Part shown: positions 51,961 to 60,305 of the stretch, one piece after another
How positions within the stretch are numbered: the first letter of the stretch is position 1
Layout of the letters: each line of letters opens with the position of its first letter
NCBI RefSeq assembly: GCF_050946405.1
Contig: NZ_JBMNUS010000001.1
Span: forward strand, 620,001-684,000
DNA length: 64,000 bases
Direction of reading: 5' to 3'
From: Pseudochelatococcus sp050946405
GTDB taxonomy: Bacteria; Pseudomonadota; Alphaproteobacteria; Rhizobiales; Beijerinckiaceae
Made by a program: the position numbers and the translations under genes
The notes under the pieces: model-generated
Told to the model about the DNA's origin: nothing
Database searches by the model: none
Seen by the model: only the letters and a program-made list of their open reading frames with translations

Positions 51961-54600
51961 ATGCCGGTCATTGATTTATGGGCTGACGGAAGTGCATTTC
52001 CGGTTGCAGAGTGCGATATCTGCATCATCGGTTCGGGGCCTGCGGGCAGTTCGATCGCCCGGGAGCTGTCCGGCGTGGGCGTTCGCGTCGTCGTGCTCGA
52101 AAGCGGCGGCTTCGAGCGGCGCGCCGAGTCCGATGCGCTCAACGAGATCGAGAATGTCGGCCGCCCGCGCGCCGATCAATGGGCCGTGCGCAATCGCATC
52201 GTCGGCGGAAGTTCCCATACGTGGGGCGGCCGCAGTGCGCCTTTCGACGAAATAGACTTCGAGAAAAGGTCCTGGGTGCCCGATTCGGGCTGGCCTTTCG
52301 GGCTGGACGAGCTGGAGCCCTATCTCGACCGGTCGGCGCTCCATCTCGGCCTGGTCTACGGCAACGACTACAACGGCGAGCGTTTCTGGCAGCTCGCCGG
52401 CCGCAAGGCGCCGCAGGACGTGCCGGACCCGGCCCGGCTGTTGCAGTTCTTCTGGCAGCACAGCCGCGATGAGAACGAGTCTTATCCCTACGAATATACG
52501 CGCTTCGGCCGCAATCCGGAGCGGCGGCTGGGGCCCGACGTCACGCTGGTCGCCGGGGCGACCGTGCTGCGGATCAAGACCGTGGATTCCGGCCGCGCCG
52601 TGAGTTCCGTCGCGTTCGCGCGGCCGGACGGGAGCCTGCAATCGCTGTCCGCTCCCATCGTCGTGCTGTGCGGCGGCGGCATCGAGAACGCCCGCCTGCT
52701 GCTGTCGTCGGACGACCTGTCGCCCAACGGTCTGGGCAACGCGCATGATCTCGTCGGGCGATATCTGATGGATCATCTGCGCGGGCCTGTCGGGCATTTC
52801 GATGTCGCCGGCACGCAGGCGCTGCAAAAGCGCTTCGGACGCTACAATGTCGAGAACCGCTTCTTTCGGGCGGGCGTGCGCCTGAGCCCGGCGATACAGG
52901 AAGCCGAAAATCTGCTCAACGCCGCGGCCTGGCTCGGCGAGACTTTCGCCGAGGACGATCCCTGGAATGACATCCGCCGCATTCTCAGCGGCAGGCCGAG
53001 GGCTTCGGACATCGTGACCCTCGCCTCCAACGCGGGCCTGTTCCTGGGCAGCGTCAAGGATTATTTCATCGAGGGCAACGGCATACGGCGCAAGCTCTCC
53101 GAGTTGAACCTGCTGTGCATGGTCGAGCAGCGGCCCGACCCCGACAGTCGCGTCACGCTGTCCGACAAGCGCGACCGCTTCGGCATGCGGCTGTCCCGCA
53201 TCGACTGGCGCAGCCACGAGGACGAATCGCGCACGATGCGCAGGACGGGCGAGCTGGTCGCCGAGCAGTTCCGCCTGCTCGGCTTTCCCGTGCCGACCCT
53301 CGCCGAGTGGGTGCGCGACGGGGCCGACATGCCGCTCGATTTCCGGGATGTCGCCCACCCGACGGGCACGACCAGGATGTCCGACGATCCGGCGAAGGGC
53401 GTCGTCGATATCGACAGCCAGGTGCACGGCATCGACGGCCTTTATGTCACGGGCAGCTCCGTCTTTCCGACGGCGGGCCATTGCAATCCCACCCAGATGA
53501 TCGTCGCCCTCGCGCTGCGTCTGGCGGATACGCTCAAGGAGCGTGTCGCGGCGGCGCGCCCCGTCGCGGTGGCGACATCCGCCGCCCCGGACGCCGGGCC
53601 GGCGAAGGTGCTCGTCACCGGCGCGACCGGCCGCATCGGCCGCATTCTGGTCGAGGATCTTCTCGATCGTGGCTATCGTGTGCGCGCCACGACGTCGAAA
53701 ACCCCGCCTGAGGACGACCGCGGCGGCAGGCTCGAATGGAAGCGCTTCGATTTCCTTGAGGATACCGATTACGACGGGCTCGTGGCCGGCTGCGACGCGG
53801 TGCTGCATCTCGCGGCCGAACTGGGCAAGATGGCGCGGATGCAGCGCGTCAATGTCGAGGCCACCCGCCGGCTCGGCGAGGCGGCGGAGAAGGCGGGCGT
53901 GCGGGCTTTCTGTTACGCCAGCTCCGTCGCGGTCTACGGCAGCGGGCTGACGCGGCGGATGTCGGAAGACGCGCCGGTTCTCACCGCCGAACGGGACGTG
54001 CCCTCCGAATACTGGGCGCTGGATTATGTCCGCGCCTACGGCAGAACCAAGCTCGCGGGCGAATATGCGCTGCGGGAGATCGCGAAAACCGTCCGTTACG
54101 TGATCCTGCGTCCCACGGTGGTGGTCGATATCGGGCAGATCATCGGCCTGCGCGACTGGGGCCGCGTGAAGCGGACGCTCGCCGCGCACCGGCACGCGCA
54201 TCATGTCTATGTCCGCGACGTGACCCACGCGTTCATATGGGCGATGGAGCGCGCCTTCGCGAGCGCCGGGGCGCCGGGAAGCGTCGAGACCTTCAATCTG
54301 TCCGAAGACGAATATCCCGAGCCGACCCATGCCGATTTCATGCGCAAGGCTTTCGCGGCCAGCGGTGACAGCCGCTTTCGCGTCTTCCGCGCGCCGGGGA
54401 TAGGCGACTGGCTGCACGATTTCCTCAGATTCCGCACGCTGCCGCTGCGCAACCCGCTCTGGCGCATGCAATTTCCGAACGACCGGCTGCGCGAGGCAGG
54501 CTACAGGCACCGGTTCGGGATGGCCGCGGCGGACGCGCAGGCGCTTGCGGCGCTGCGCGACGAATCCCGCAAGCACTCTCAAAAGGAAGCCGGTCGATGA
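51961..54600 (+). CDS. GMC-family FAD oxidoreductase fused to an NAD-dependent epimerase/dehydratase
   Basis: This is an 879-residue fusion. Residues 1-528 are a GMC (glucose-methanol-choline) oxidoreductase with FAD motif GSGPAGSSIARELS (24-37), IVGGSSHTWGG and the C-terminal active site HPTGTTRM (466-473), AGHCNPTQ (505-512; His507, Asn509). After a Pro/Ala linker, residues 548-879 form an extended short-chain dehydrogenase with TGATGRIG (553-560), SSVAVYG and catalytic YGRTK (Y693, K697). Both halves keep their catalytic residues, so an oxidised sugar could be handed to the epimerase/dehydratase half. It is translationally coupled to the downstream GT4 gene. Confidence 0.9.
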   Translation: MPVIDLWADGSAFPVAECDICIIGSGPAGSSIARELSGVGVRVVVLESGGFERRAESDALNEIENVGRPRADQWAVRNRIVGGSSHTWGGRSAPFDEIDFEKRSWVPDSGWPFGLDELEPYLDRSALHLGLVYGNDYNGERFWQLAGRKAPQDVPDPARLLQFFWQHSRDENESYPYEYTRFGRNPERRLGPDVTLVAGATVLRIKTVDSGRAVSSVAFARPDGSLQSLSAPIVVLCGGGIENARLLLSSDDLSPNGLGNAHDLVGRYLMDHLRGPVGHFDVAGTQALQKRFGRYNVENRFFRAGVRLSPAIQEAENLLNAAAWLGETFAEDDPWNDIRRILSGRPRASDIVTLASNAGLFLGSVKDYFIEGNGIRRKLSELNLLCMVEQRPDPDSRVTLSDKRDRFGMRLSRIDWRSHEDESRTMRRTGELVAEQFRLLGFPVPTLAEWVRDGADMPLDFRDVAHPTGTTRMSDDPAKGVVDIDSQVHGIDGLYVTGSSVFPTAGHCNPTQMIVALALRLADTLKERVAAARPVAVATSAAPDAGPAKVLVTGATGRIGRILVEDLLDRGYRVRATTSKTPPEDDRGGRLEWKRFDFLEDTDYDGLVAGCDAVLHLAAELGKMARMQRVNVEATRRLGEAAEKAGVRAFCYASSVAVYGSGLTRRMSEDAPVLTAERDVPSEYWALDYVRAYGRTKLAGEYALREIAKTVRYVILRPTVVVDIGQIIGLRDWGRVKRTLAAHRHAHHVYVRDVTHAFIWAMERAFASAGAPGSVETFNLSEDEYPEPTHADFMRKAFAASGDSRFRVFRAPGIGDWLHDFLRFRTLPLRNPLWRMQFPNDRLREAGYRHRFGMAAADAQALAALRDESRKHSQKEAGR

Positions 54601-55754
54601 CGGTCGTGGCAGCCATGCCGGGCAAGGCCGAGCGTGACGTTTCCGCCGGAAAGCGCAGGTTTCTCTATATCCAGCCCGGCACCGCGTCTTTCGCCGGCAT
54701 AGAGCGCGTCGTCGACACGGTGTGCACGGAGCTGGCCGAGCAATACGGTTCCGAATTCGAGGTGGACGTGCTTTATACGTCCATTCACAAGAACTATCCG
54801 ACCGAGCCCAGGAAATACAACGCGATCCGGGAGCTTGCAAAGCACCGCCTGAAGCTCATGGCCGTCTATCGCGATATCATCAGCCGCAACAGGTATGATG
54901 TCGTCGTGGTTCCCCAGGTGGAGCCGACCGTGACGTGCTGGCTCTCCTGCCTCGGCCTCGGTCAGAAACTGATCATGCATATCCACGGCAACCCGGACGT
55001 CGAACGGCGCAACTTCAAGTCGGGGATCATGTTCTTCGTGATGAAGCATGTCGTTCTGCGCCGTCTCTCCTCGATCTTCGGAACGTCTCCCCGGCAGCTC
55101 GATTCGTTCAATGCGCTGTATCCGAGCGCGGTTCCCCGCGTCTGGGTGCCGAACCCGGTGCGGCGCTTCGACGATGGCCCGGAGAGAGCCTCCGAGAGCG
55201 GCGCCGGTGCGGCGCGTCCCGTGACTTATGTGAACGTGGGGCGTTTTTCCGATCAGAAAGGTCAGGATATCCTGATCGATGCATTCGCGAAGCTGCACAA
55301 GGAAAGGCCCGACACCCGGCTCAAGCTGGTCGGGCATGGCGTCAACGAGCCCGCCTTGCGCGCGCAGATCGACCGGCTCGGGCTCGCGGATGTGGCGACG
55401 ATCGAGCATCATCCGACCAATCCCCAGGCCGCGCTGGCCGCGAGCGACATCTACGTCTCGACCTCGCGCTGGGAAGGCTGGTCGCTCGTGATATGCGAGG
55501 CGCTGCGGTTCGGGCTGCCGGTCATCGCCACGGATTGCGATTTCGGACCCAGCGACATTCTCACCGACCGCCGGCTGGGGACGCTCGTTCCCGCTTCCGC
55601 GGAAGAGGCGCTGGTCGAAGCCATGAAATACTATTACGATAATCTTGCTTCCGAAAAGGAATTTTCGGAGTACAGGAAAGAAGCGGTCGATGTTTACAGC
55701 GCGGAGCGTGTCGTTCACGTCCATGCGGAAGCGTTGAAGCGCGCGGCCGGGTGA
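54597..55754 (+). CDS. glycosyltransferase family 4
   Basis: This is a 385-residue GT-B transferase. The N-domain begins RRFLYIQPGTASFAGIERVV-like, and the donor domain has VNVGRFSDQKGQDILIDAF, KLVGHGVNEPAL and DIYVSTSRWEGWSLVICEAL. The start overlaps the fusion gene's stop as ATGA. It is followed after 3 bp by the flippase gene, so all are in one operon. Confidence 0.9.
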   Translation: MTVVAAMPGKAERDVSAGKRRFLYIQPGTASFAGIERVVDTVCTELAEQYGSEFEVDVLYTSIHKNYPTEPRKYNAIRELAKHRLKLMAVYRDIISRNRYDVVVVPQVEPTVTCWLSCLGLGQKLIMHIHGNPDVERRNFKSGIMFFVMKHVVLRRLSSIFGTSPRQLDSFNALYPSAVPRVWVPNPVRRFDDGPERASESGAGAARPVTYVNVGRFSDQKGQDILIDAFAKLHKERPDTRLKLVGHGVNEPALRAQIDRLGLADVATIEHHPTNPQAALAASDIYVSTSRWEGWSLVICEALRFGLPVIATDCDFGPSDILTDRRLGTLVPASAEEALVEAMKYYYDNLASEKEFSEYRKEAVDVYSAERVVHVHAEALKRAAG

Positions 55755-55757
55755 CGA

Positions 55758-57200
55758 ATGCTTGCGATGAAGACCATAGCGGGGGCCGGTTGGCTGGTCC
55801 TGTCGCGTTTTCTGGGAAGATTTATCGATTTTATTGCCCTTATCGTTCTGGCGCGCATCCTGACGCCGGCCGATTTCGGCCTGACGGCGCTGGCGATGAC
55901 GCTGATCGTCATCGTGGACATGGTGCTGGAGGTGCCCATCGTTCAGGCGCTGGTGCGGTTGCGGAGCTTCGACAAATCGCACCTGGATACGGGGTTCACC
56001 ATCAGCCTGATGCGCGGCCTTCTCGTGGCGCTGATCGTGCTGGGGGCGGCATGGCCGTTCGCGCAGATCTACGGGGATGAGCGGCTCGTGCCGCTGCTGG
56101 CCGTTCTGGCGACCGCGCCGCTGGCGCGCAGTCTCATCAGCCCCGCCATGGCCCGCTTCGCCCGCGCGCTCAGCTTCCGCCAGTTGTTCATCGTCGAAAC
56201 CAGCGGCAAGATCGTCGCGTTCGTCATCGCGGTGTCGGTCGTGTTTCTGGGCGGCGGCTACTGGGCGATCGTGATCAATACCGTCACATCCGCCGTGATG
56301 GCGATGATCGCATCCTATCTGCTCGCTCCCTACCGCCCCAGGCTCTCGCTATCGCGGTTTTCCGATTTCTCGCATTTCGCCGGCTGGTTCAGCGCGGCGC
56401 AGATCGTCTCCGCGCTCAACTGGCAGTTCGATCGCATGCTGCTCGGGCGCTTCGTGGATGCGGCGACCTTCGGCAAATACGTGCTGGCGAGCGACATGTC
56501 GGCTTTTCCGACGCAAAGCGTGATCGGTCCCGCGATGCAATCGGTAATGGCCGCCTTCTCCAACATCAACAACGATGCGCAGCGCTTGCGGCAGGCGTTC
56601 CTGAAGGCCGCCCGCTTCGTGATGCTGATTTCGGCCCCCGTCTGCATCGGCATATCGGTGACGGCGGATCTGGCCATCGAGATTCTTCTGGGCGCCAACT
56701 GGCTGGAGGCGAGCAAGATCCTGCAACTGCTGGCCATCGCGGTGCTGCCGGTGCCCTATTTTCAGGCGCTCTACTCGTTCAGCCTGGCCCTCAACCGGCC
56801 CGCGGTCATCTTGCAGATGAACGCAATCGATTTCGGGCTGCGGCTGCTGCTGATCTCGGCCGGCGTGTACTTCTTTTCGATCGACGGCGTGCTCTGGGCG
56901 CGGCTCGTCATCGCGGCGGCGATGTTCATCGTCTACCTGCTCTATGCGCGCCTGCTGTCCGGGATCGGCGTCGTGACGCAACTGGTCAACATGTGGAAGG
57001 TCGCGCTTGCGGTGCTGCTGATGGCGGAAGCGGCCCTTGCGTTGCGCGGTTTCCTCGCGCCGCTCGGCCTGGGGGCGCTCGTGGAACTGGCCGTCACCGC
57101 CGCCGCCGGCGCCGCCGTCTATGTTTGCGTCCTTCTGGCGTGCGGCGTGCGCGTGATGCGCGGGGAGGGGCGTTTCGCGCTGCACGATCGCTGGTGGTGA
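55758..57200 (+). CDS. Wzx-like polysaccharide flippase (MATE/MVF fold)
   Basis: This 480-residue membrane protein has about 12-14 helices and would turn the lipid-linked repeat unit to the periplasmic side. The N-terminal GAGWLVLSRFLGRFIDFIAL and LARILTPADFGLTALAMTLI match the lipopolysaccharide biosynthesis protein / WzxC group. ATG 55758 directly follows the GT4 stop; ATG 55767 is possible. It is the last gene of the plus-strand operon and ends before a strong bidirectional hairpin. Confidence 0.9.
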   Translation: MLAMKTIAGAGWLVLSRFLGRFIDFIALIVLARILTPADFGLTALAMTLIVIVDMVLEVPIVQALVRLRSFDKSHLDTGFTISLMRGLLVALIVLGAAWPFAQIYGDERLVPLLAVLATAPLARSLISPAMARFARALSFRQLFIVETSGKIVAFVIAVSVVFLGGGYWAIVINTVTSAVMAMIASYLLAPYRPRLSLSRFSDFSHFAGWFSAAQIVSALNWQFDRMLLGRFVDAATFGKYVLASDMSAFPTQSVIGPAMQSVMAAFSNINNDAQRLRQAFLKAARFVMLISAPVCIGISVTADLAIEILLGANWLEASKILQLLAIAVLPVPYFQALYSFSLALNRPAVILQMNAIDFGLRLLLISAGVYFFSIDGVLWARLVIAAAMFIVYLLYARLLSGIGVVTQLVNMWKVALAVLLMAEAALALRGFLAPLGLGALVELAVTAAAGAAVYVCVLLACGVRVMRGEGRFALHDRWW

Positions 57201-57226
57201 GGCGAGCAGGTGCGAACAATCCGGGG

Positions 57227-57259
57227 CAAAGGCCGATGAGTCAGGCGCATCGGCCTTTG
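57227..57259. terminator. bidirectional terminator between flippase and exoF-like genes
   Basis: CAAAGGCCGATG (57227-57238) pairs exactly with CATCGGCCTTTG (57248-57259) around nine bases, with short A/T ends on both sides. It lies between convergent genes. Confidence 0.65.
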
Positions 57260-57282
57260 GTGCCGCTCCGAAGCATGTCGCT

Positions 57283-58572
57283 CTATCGATCGATCGATCC
57301 GGCCTGTTGGCCCAGAATCCGGGAGGAGCGAACGGGCGCCTGCCGGAGGCTGACGTGCAGCACGTCTCCCGCCTGAAGGATGGCGTCGGTGCCCACATCC
57401 GACGATACCGCGCCCGATGTGGTCAGTCTCGTGATCGTGTAGGCGGGCACGAGCTTCGTATCGCCCGTCGCTTCCATCATGCGGGTCATGGCCGTCTCGT
57501 ACAACCGGTTTACCGTCGTCCGGCGTTCCTTGCTCCGCTCGAGCTGGGTGCGCGTTTCCACCAGGCTGTCCAGCGCCTGCTTGCGGTAGCGCGCGGCCAC
57601 GTCCACCGTGTCGCGCCGCGCGCGCGCCAGGCTTTGCTGCGCCCGGAGCTTGGCGAGCTGCGCGTCCAGCATCGAGCTTCGTATGTTGAGCTGCGAATTC
57701 TCCGCCGCGATCTGGCGGCTGGACACGGCAAGGCCGCGGCCCCGCAGGTCTGTCGTCACGGCGAGGTCCTGCGTGAACAGTTCGAGCTGGCGATCGAGCG
57801 AGAGGGCCTTTTCGTCCAGCGATTTCAGTTCCTGTGTGAGAAGCTGCTTCGATTGCTCGATTTCCCGCAGCTCGGCCGCCAGCGCGTTTCTGCTCGCCGT
57901 GAATCTCAGCGTCTCTTCCCGCATCGCGGTCTCGACACGCGGATCGTCGCCGCGCTCCGTCAATTCCTCGGGAAAGGAGATCGTCGTCTCCGTCTCGGCG
58001 GCTTCGGCCTCCAGCCGCGCCATCTGGGCTTCCAGCTTGATGAGCTCCCCGTCGAGCTGCCGCAACTCGCCCTGCGTGGTGATCGTCTCGCGCTCGACGC
58101 CGGCAATATCGGTGGAGCGCTCGAAGCCGTTGGCGACGCTGACCGCCTGCAACACGGTCATTCCGGGCTGGAACTCGTACTTGCCGGGCTGCTGCACCGC
58201 GCCCATGATGAAGAAGGGACGATAACGCGTCACCTCGACGGCGGCGGAGGGGGATTCGGCCAGATTGGCCGCCTGCTTCAGGCTTCCGCTGATGCTGCTC
58301 GCGAGTTCGGATGTCGTCTTGCCGGCGGCCGGCAACCGGCCGACGATCGGAATCGACACCATGCCGTCGGCCTCGACCAGAAACTCGCCGGTGAGCGGCG
58401 TCCATGCGTAGACTTCGCCGGTGTTGCGCCGCAACGAATGCACCCGTACCATGACGCGATCCTGCGGGCCGAGAAGGTAGCGCCCGTCTCCCGCGTCCAC
58501 GGTTTCGGCGACGCCCGCTCCGGGCGCCAGTGCGATTCCGGCCGCGATAACGGCAAGGCGGGCAAATCTCAT
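57283..58572 (-). CDS. exoF: ExoF-like polysaccharide export outer-membrane protein
   Basis: This is a 429-residue periplasmic/outer-membrane exporter. A Sec signal (MRFARLAVIAAGIALAPGAG) is followed by a Poly_export domain (GRYLLGPQDRVMVRVHSL; GEFLVEADGMVSIPIVGRLP), an SLBB-like part (FFIMGAVQQPGKYEFQPGMT) and a long coiled coil (about 180-360, rich in Leu, Glu, Gln). The coiled coil makes it ExoF-like rather than a simple Wza lipoprotein; no lipobox cysteine is seen. It probably bridges the co-polymerase to the outer membrane. Confidence 0.9.
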   Translation of the reverse strand: MRFARLAVIAAGIALAPGAGVAETVDAGDGRYLLGPQDRVMVRVHSLRRNTGEVYAWTPLTGEFLVEADGMVSIPIVGRLPAAGKTTSELASSISGSLKQAANLAESPSAAVEVTRYRPFFIMGAVQQPGKYEFQPGMTVLQAVSVANGFERSTDIAGVERETITTQGELRQLDGELIKLEAQMARLEAEAAETETTISFPEELTERGDDPRVETAMREETLRFTASRNALAAELREIEQSKQLLTQELKSLDEKALSLDRQLELFTQDLAVTTDLRGRGLAVSSRQIAAENSQLNIRSSMLDAQLAKLRAQQSLARARRDTVDVAARYRKQALDSLVETRTQLERSKERRTTVNRLYETAMTRMMEATGDTKLVPAYTITRLTTSGAVSSDVGTDAILQAGDVLHVSLRQAPVRSSRILGQQAGSIDR

Positions 58573-58673
58573 GCGTCTGTCTCCGGTGCGCAAGACCCGT
58601 ATTTAAGGGGTCGGTATGATGCTCGAACGAATGGACGGGATGGGAACGTTATTCCGACGTGCATCCGCCCACC

Positions 58674-59789
58674 CTATTTCCTGATCACGGCGCTCAGCAG
58701 GCCGCCCATGGAGCGCTCGCCCGCGTTCAGGCGGTAGGCGAGCAGCGCCTGGGAGCGGCTGCTCGGCAGCAGCGACGCAATGATGTAAAAACCCGACATG
58801 ACGCACTTGTTCTTCAACGGCATCGCCGTCTGCTTGTAGAGGGCGGTCAACAGCTCCGGCAACCCGGTGAGCGGCGGCCGCTCGCCGCGCGCGATGCTGG
58901 CGCAGAAATGGCGCTCAAGAAAGAAGAACATCTGCTGCGGCCTGGGCAGCTTGTCGCCCAGCCCCATGCGATCCAGTATGACACGCAGATGTTCCATCCG
59001 GTCGACGAAGCGCGTGGCGTGGCGTTCGAGGCGATCCGCGTCGGGCAGGCTGCCCAGCCCCGATTTGCCGCCGCCGTGGACGCGATAGCAGCCGAGTTCG
59101 TCCGGCAGGCTGACGACATCGCCCATGAACGGCGCCGCGAACAGGATGGCGCCGTCCACGCCGTCCTCGTATTCCGCCTCGCGCAGAATGTCGCAGAGGT
59201 CGCGCCGGAACACGTTCCCCGAGGTCGGGGGGCTTATGTAGGTGCCGCTGCGCAGGACCTGCGCAACGAGATCCTCGCGCGCGCGAAAGGCCTCAAGGGC
59301 AGGGAGGGCGGCGCCTGTCACCTTGCCGTCGGCGTCGATTCGCGTCAGCGAGAACTGCAACTTGGCGACGTCGGGGTCGAGATGGTCGAGAATCGCCGCG
59401 ATCGAACCGGGCTTGAGCGTGTCGTCCGCATCGAGAAACAGCACGAACGGCGCCCGTGTCCGGTCCGCGCCGAACAGGCATGCCCCGACCTGCCCGGAAT
59501 TGCGGATGCGGTAGGCCGTCACGCCGGAACGGGAGATGATGTCCCAGGAGGAATCGGTCGATCCGTCGTCGACCACGACAAGCTCGCAATCGTCGCGTTG
59601 TTGCGAAACGACGCTCTGGATCGCCTGCGCGATGTACTTTTCATAATTGTAGCAATTGATGACGATGGCGAGCCTGGGAGCGACAACGGGGGCATCCGTC
59701 AGCCGGACTTCCGCAAGAACCTCACGCGCAAGAACCTCACGCCCGGCCGGCCCGTTATCGGGGATGTCCTGTGAAAGTGCCGAAACCAT
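58674..59789 (-). CDS. glycosyltransferase family 2
   Basis: This is a 371-residue GT-A transferase. IVINCYNYEKYIAQAIQSVV and VVVDDGSTDSSWDII start the donor-binding domain, and the metal site is FLDADDT. A short internal repeat (REVLAREVLAEV) lies in the N-terminal leader. The start is ATG 59789 with AGGGA upstream. It is 101 bp upstream of exoF on the same strand and probably co-transcribed. Confidence 0.9.
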   Translation of the reverse strand: MVSALSQDIPDNGPAGREVLAREVLAEVRLTDAPVVAPRLAIVINCYNYEKYIAQAIQSVVSQQRDDCELVVVDDGSTDSSWDIISRSGVTAYRIRNSGQVGACLFGADRTRAPFVLFLDADDTLKPGSIAAILDHLDPDVAKLQFSLTRIDADGKVTGAALPALEAFRAREDLVAQVLRSGTYISPPTSGNVFRRDLCDILREAEYEDGVDGAILFAAPFMGDVVSLPDELGCYRVHGGGKSGLGSLPDADRLERHATRFVDRMEHLRVILDRMGLGDKLPRPQQMFFFLERHFCASIARGERPPLTGLPELLTALYKQTAMPLKNKCVMSGFYIIASLLPSSRSQALLAYRLNAGERSMGGLLSAVIRK

Positions 59790-60305
59790 GATGTTTTCCC
59801 TTTTCAAACCCTTATTCCACCGTCAGAACGTATCCTGATCGAGTTGAATCATTTGATTGATAAGAATTCTCTCAAAGTCAAAGACTTTTATAGCGTCATC
59901 CGAACCGGCGAAAACGCATGACGCCACATCGTCAGTTCCCGTCATCGGCCCAGGACCGCTCTCCACATGGCAGCGGATAAAAAACCCCGCTGGATCATGC
60001 CTGAAACAAGCATATCGAGCAATAGGGCGTGGCGTCTGGCCATGACGCGAACGTGCCGGCGAAGCCGCGTCAGCGTGCAGTGCACAATACCACAATTATG
60101 AGCCGATGATTTGATAAAAGATGAGATCGGACTTGAAATTCTCGTTTGCTCATGTCTATGGTCAAATAAAATCGAAGCCGTAACTTGTGATATCGGTTGT
60201 GGGTTGCGCGGTGGTCAAGAAGGAAAAAGATATTTTTTCCACATCTTTGTCACGATGCTTGGCACAGGCTATCGATAAGGGCGATCGACGGCGAAGGAGT
60301 ATCGG
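59790..60305. other. divergent AT-rich control region
   Basis: 516 bp between the divergent GT2 and HAD-protein genes. It is AT-rich at 59820-59890 and 60090-60250. GGAG (60296-60299) is the HAD gene's ribosome-binding site. No gene is recognised. Confidence 0.45.

Noticed and set aside
51976..54840. 954-codon minus-strand frame antisense to the GMC-epimerase fusion
   Set aside because: Composition of an antisense high-GC frame; the plus strand has all catalytic motifs of both enzymes.
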